Source: Burkholderia cepacia ATCC 25416 (lineage in GTDB: Bacteria; Pseudomonadota; Gammaproteobacteria; Burkholderiales; Burkholderiaceae). Taken from it: a stretch of 64,000 nucleotides of DNA. The notes under the pieces are model-generated. The model was given only the letters and a program-made list of their open reading frames with translations. It made no database searches and had not been told where the DNA came from. Below, in pieces: positions 60,800 to 64,000 of this stretch (within the stretch, counting starts at the first letter, position 1; each line of letters begins with the position of its first letter). The stretch is from assembly GCF_001411495.1 (NCBI RefSeq), contig NZ_CP012982.1, positions 1,178,001-1,242,000 on the forward strand. The letters are read 5' to 3'. A program made the position numbers and the translations under genes.

Positions 60800-62596
60800 T
60801 CAGTCCGTCGGCGCGGCCGACGCCAGTGCGATCCGCGCCTTCTCTTCCGGGCTTCCCGCCACGTAGTACTTCTTCGCCCAGCTCGAATCGGGCGCAAGCG
60901 CGAGCCGCGCATGCGCGCCCGTACCGGTGCCCGTGCCGTGCGGCTGCTTCGCATCGATCGCCAGCGCCCGTGCACGATAGTGCTCGTAAAGCCGCAGGAA
61001 TTCCGCGAGATAGATCGCCGCGATCCGCTTGTCGCGGATCTCGAGCAGGTTCTCGTCGTTGTACTGCTCGGAATTGCGGCTCATGTTCGCCGAGCCCGTA
61101 TAGACGACCGGATTCGCGCCTTCCGCATCGATCACGATGAACTTGTGATGGATCACGACCGGCGGAAAGGCCGGCGCCGGCTCGCCCGGGAAGAGGCGCA
61201 GCTCGGGCTCGAAACCCTGCGGCACGGTGGCCGGCGAGAAATACGCGGCATCGATCACGTCGCGGTTGTCGCGGCTGCGGTGATACAGCTCGAGGTTCGC
61301 GAGCGTCGCCGCATCGAGCGTCTGGCCGGCCTGCCGCGCGGCATCGGCCTTCGTCGCGCTGCCGGCGTTGATCCTGTTCACCAGCCCGAACATCATCAGC
61401 CCGCGGTCGCCGGCCGCGAAGCACGCGTCGCGCAGCGCCGCGTCGGTCGGCATGAACAGGCAGAACGACACCGAATGCTTCGCGGCCGCGATCGCGGCGA
61501 CGATCGTGTCGATCTCGGTGCGCTGCCCCGCCGGTTCCGGCGAAAACGCGAGCCGCACCTGCGCGCTGCCGATCGTCATCGGTTCCGACCAGCCCGGCGA
61601 CAGCCGCGCGGTCGCCGCGATCGGCGGATTCCCGGCCAGCGCATGCGCACGCGCGTTGTAGAGCGCGGCAAGCTCGGGCGAATCGAACGCGTGCAGCACG
61701 TTCGCCTGCTCCGTGAGCCCCTCGGTCGTGAAGTTCGCGGAGCCGGTCAGCACGCGCGCGGGGGCCGGGTTCGACGCCGCATCGGTCACGATGAACTTGT
61801 CGTGCATGATGTGCGTCCGGTCGCGCGGCGCGAGCGTCGCGAGCCCCTGCAGCGCATCGACGGCCGGCTGGTTCGGCGACGGTAGCGGCGGCTTGCCCTT
61901 GCGCGCCGTCGTGTGCGCGTCGTAGACGATCGCGAGCGATGCTTCGCCGTGAGTGCGCCCGAACGCTTCGAACGCGGGCAGCGCCCACAGCGTGTCGGTC
62001 AGGTGATAGACGGCCGACGCCGCGCGCGATGCCGGATCGAGCATCTCCGCGAACACCTGCTCCATGTCGTTCGCGAGCCAGGTGCGCAGCTTCAGCGCCT
62101 GCGCGTCGCTCGGCGCCGCATTCGGCGCGAGGCCCAGCGCCGCCACCTGCTTCGCGAACGCCTGCGAACTGACCACCGCGCGGTTGAACCACGTGCCGAT
62201 GCCGTCCTCGACATGCGCGGGCAGCACGACGTCGCACACGCCGGCTTGCGCGTCGAGTACCTGCAGATTCGCCGGCGTGCCGACGACCGGATACACGTCG
62301 TAGCGAAACGATGCGCCGCGATCCTGCGGATCGATGCGTGCGTCCCACCACATGAATTTCTGGATCGGCGCCTGGTCGGTCGGCGCGTCGCCCTGCGTGT
62401 GCGCGGCCGGGCCGTCGAACGTCAGGCGGTTCGGCAGCCAGCTGTCCGGCGCGCGCGTCTTGCCGTCGGCCGACCAGAAGCCCGGCGTGCGCCGGATCGC
62501 GAAACCGAGGAAATCGGCACGCGACGCCGCATCGGGCCAGTCGAAGGCCAGCAGGACCAAGGTGGGGGAAAGATAGCTGCGCACGCTGACGGTCAT
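60800..62596 (-). CDS. Phospholipase D-like protein with two HKD motifs
   Basis: 598 residues with two HxKx4D motifs: His265-Asp-Lys267...Asp272 followed by LTGSANFT, and His483-x-Lys485...Asp490 followed by YTGSANMS. Both halves are intact, so a working active site formed between them is expected. No signal peptide, no membrane helix: cytoplasmic unless secreted by a specialised route. The first ~180 residues are unfamiliar. PLD-superfamily members include phospholipases, cardiolipin synthases, nucleases and secreted effectors; no VgrG or other secretion gene is adjacent, so I cannot choose. Stand-alone gene. Confidence 0.85.
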   Translation of the reverse strand: MTVSVRSYLSPTLVLLAFDWPDAASRADFLGFAIRRTPGFWSADGKTRAPDSWLPNRLTFDGPAAHTQGDAPTDQAPIQKFMWWDARIDPQDRGASFRYDVYPVVGTPANLQVLDAQAGVCDVVLPAHVEDGIGTWFNRAVVSSQAFAKQVAALGLAPNAAPSDAQALKLRTWLANDMEQVFAEMLDPASRAASAVYHLTDTLWALPAFEAFGRTHGEASLAIVYDAHTTARKGKPPLPSPNQPAVDALQGLATLAPRDRTHIMHDKFIVTDAASNPAPARVLTGSANFTTEGLTEQANVLHAFDSPELAALYNARAHALAGNPPIAATARLSPGWSEPMTIGSAQVRLAFSPEPAGQRTEIDTIVAAIAAAKHSVSFCLFMPTDAALRDACFAAGDRGLMMFGLVNRINAGSATKADAARQAGQTLDAATLANLELYHRSRDNRDVIDAAYFSPATVPQGFEPELRLFPGEPAPAFPPVVIHHKFIVIDAEGANPVVYTGSANMSRNSEQYNDENLLEIRDKRIAAIYLAEFLRLYEHYRARALAIDAKQPHGTGTGTGAHARLALAPDSSWAKKYYVAGSPEEKARIALASAAPTD

Positions 62597-62701
62597 TCGT
62601 TGCTCCCTGGCCTGGCGGCCGGTCGAGGTGAATGAGTCAGTCTTGACGGCGGTTCTTCCCGCGGAATGACGGTTCGATGAACCTTGTATGTCCGGCGCGC
62701 G

Positions 62702-63460
62702 TCAGTCGCACACGAGCAGCTCGATCCCGCGCGCGGTCAGCGCGCGGCGCACGGCCTTGTCGGGCGCGCGCTCGGTCACGAGATAGCGGGCGGCGGCCGT
62801 GCCGTTGATCTGCACCGGCGTCACGCGGCCGAATTTCGAATGATCGGCGACGATCATCGCCGTGCCGGCCGCCGCGATCATCCGGCTGCGCACCTCGGCC
62901 GCGAGCCGCGAGTAGTCGGTGAATTCGCCGTCGGGCGTGATGCCGCCGGCGCCGATGAACGCGAAATCGACGTGGTACTGCGCAAGCTGCTGGATCGTGT
63001 CGAGCCCGAAGGTGGCGTCCTCGTCGTCGGACAGCTCGCCGCCGAGCAACGTCACGCGATTGCCGTTGCGTCGCGCGAGCACGAACGCGGTGCGCCAGTC
63101 GTTCGTGTAGATCGACAGCCGGTGCCGGTCGGCGAGCGCGAGCGCAACCGCATGCGGCGTGCTGCCCGAATCGATCAGCACCGAGGCATCGTCGGGCACG
63201 AACTCGGCCGCGCGCCGCCCGATCGTGCGCTTCGCTTCGGCATTCGCGGCTTCGCGCTCCGACAGGCTCGGCTCACGGCGATCCGCGGCCAGCGCGCCGC
63301 CGTGCGTCATCACGAGCAGGCCGCGTGCGGCCAGTGCGTTCAGGTCGCGCCGCACGGTCTCGCGCGACACGTCGAGCGAGCGGACGAGTTCCGCGACCGA
63401 CAATGCGCCCGACCGTCCGAGCTCCGACAGGATGAATTGATGACGTTGTTCCGCCAGCAT
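62702..63460 (-). CDS. DeoR-family transcriptional regulator
   Basis: 252 residues from ATG 63460. N-terminal DeoR helix-turn-helix MLAEQRHQFILSELGRSGALSVAELVRSLDVSRETVRRDLNALAARGLL, then the sugar-phosphate sensor domain with VLIDSGSTPHAVALAL, LLGGELSDDEDATFG, DFAFIGAGGIT and VADHSKFGRVTPVQI. Members respond to phosphorylated sugars. No sugar operon is in the window on this side, so the target may lie beyond. It is divergent from a 61-residue gene. Confidence 0.87.
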   Translation of the reverse strand: MLAEQRHQFILSELGRSGALSVAELVRSLDVSRETVRRDLNALAARGLLVMTHGGALAADRREPSLSEREAANAEAKRTIGRRAAEFVPDDASVLIDSGSTPHAVALALADRHRLSIYTNDWRTAFVLARRNGNRVTLLGGELSDDEDATFGLDTIQQLAQYHVDFAFIGAGGITPDGEFTDYSRLAAEVRSRMIAAAGTAMIVADHSKFGRVTPVQINGTAAARYLVTERAPDKAVRRALTARGIELLVCD

Positions 63461-63668
63461 CGCGTGTGCGCCCGAGGCGACTGGTAATGGGTAAGCCGCC
63501 CATTGTATTACGGCCGTTTGACCGGCATTTGACGGCGGCGGGACGCCGGGAGGGCCGCGTTTCCCGAAAGCGAAATTCTGTATTGCCCGCCGCGAGCGAA
63601 TCGGCGCGGCGCCGGTTGCTACACTTTGCGCTTCGCAGAACGACAGACCAAGCAAAGGGGCTCACGCC

Positions 63669-63854
63669 ATGTATCGCAAAGGCAGTGTGATCGAAATCCA
63701 GTTTCCGCCCGAACGACTCAACGACGCGGCCGGCGATCCGTACTGGATCGACCTGACGCTCGACGAGGCCCGCCGGCTCTACGAACAGCTCGCCGCGCGC
63801 TTCGCGACCGACGCCCGCGCCAATCAGCCGCTCGACACGTTCTCGATCGACTGA
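63669..63854 (+). CDS. Conserved-looking 61-residue protein
   Basis: Small acidic protein MYRKGSVIEIQFPPERLNDA..., continuing with DPYWIDLTLDEARRLYEQLAARF. It has a GGGG-type site about 10 bp before ATG 63669 and a downstream hairpin, so it looks like a real gene. A short beta strand followed by an amphipathic helix is predicted by eye. No known function. Confidence 0.65.
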   Translation: MYRKGSVIEIQFPPERLNDAAGDPYWIDLTLDEARRLYEQLAARFATDARANQPLDTFSID

Positions 63855-63871
63855 TCTCCGCTGCTTCACGC

Positions 63872-63895
63872 CCGCCCGCTGCGCATGCCGGGCGG
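63872..63895 (+). terminator. Candidate terminator after the 61-residue gene
   Basis: CCGCCCG (63872-63878) and CGGGCGG (63889-63895), a 7-bp stem with a 10-nt loop, 17 bp after the stop. Confidence 0.45.
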
Positions 63896-64000
63896 CGCCC
63901 ATCCCGTTCCCGCGGCACCGCCCGGCCCGCACCGACGGCCGCACTTGGTGCACATTCGGCACGCAGCATGAGTGCAGGATTCGACAAGACGCCGGCATCG

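Overview
The window is about 64 kb of GC-rich DNA that reads as a Burkholderia chromosome, most likely from the Burkholderia cepacia complex and probably a secondary replicon, given the density of catabolic, transport and regulatory genes. Evidence is the codon use, three trimeric porins of the Burkholderiales type (mature N-termini close to QSSITLYGIVD), the liuABCD operon paired with a TetR gene, vanAB, lysP/amaA/amaB and a Tat-exported phospholipase C. I see no rRNA, tRNA, CRISPR array, prophage or insertion sequence. Nearly every base is in, or between, ordinary chromosomal genes.

Layout. 1-2.1 kb: a Tat-exported phospholipase C (3' part cut by the window edge) behind a tiny lipoprotein. 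2.4-9.0 kb: leucine/isovalerate catabolism (liuA-liuB-liuC-liuD, minus strand) with a divergent TetR regulator; the shared intergenic region carries two copies of one 13-bp inverted repeat. 9.0-15.6 kb: a methoxy-aromatic module (MarR regulator, vanA, vanB, a second Rieske oxygenase, an AAHS-type MFS symporter, a porin). 15.6-21.3 kb: a small exported protein, a Fur-box-preceded TonB receptor, a Bcr/CflA-type exporter and a LysR regulator. 21.6-25.2 kb: an operon for a Tat-exported DsrE-like protein, an orphan ABC-type binding protein, a c4-like dihaem cytochrome and a TsdA-like dihaem cytochrome, which looks like a periplasmic sulfur-oxidising system. 25.2-32.4 kb: a secreted beta-propeller protein, a GFA-type protein, a second porin, a LysE exporter, a GNAT acetyltransferase, a metallophosphoesterase and an alpha/beta hydrolase.

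32.5-40.1 kb: an OmpR-type two-component pair, an exported thioredoxin-like protein, a divergent PaiB-like/MocR-like pair and a class A penicillin-binding protein. 40.1-42.5 kb: a WG-repeat protein behind a small exported protein. 42.7-48.4 kb: a purine nucleoside module (deaminase, AzgA-type permease, LysR regulator, Tat-exported nucleoside hydrolase, porin). 48.6-54.7 kb: an L,D-transpeptidase, an MFS transporter and a large DUF3772-MscS channel. 54.8-60.7 kb: lysine/pipecolate catabolism (amaB, lysP, amaA, TetR). 60.8-63.9 kb: a double-HKD phospholipase D-like protein, a DeoR regulator and a 61-residue protein.

How it works together. Several modules repeat one design: outer-membrane porin, periplasmic or cytoplasmic enzyme, inner-membrane importer and a local regulator. 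This is clearest for aromatics and purines. The best candidate for something under-described is the 21.6-25.2 kb operon. Its two cytochromes fit thiosulfate dehydrogenase (TsdBA), but the exported DsrE-like protein with a single candidate sulfur-carrying Cys and the transporter-less binding protein are not standard parts of that system.
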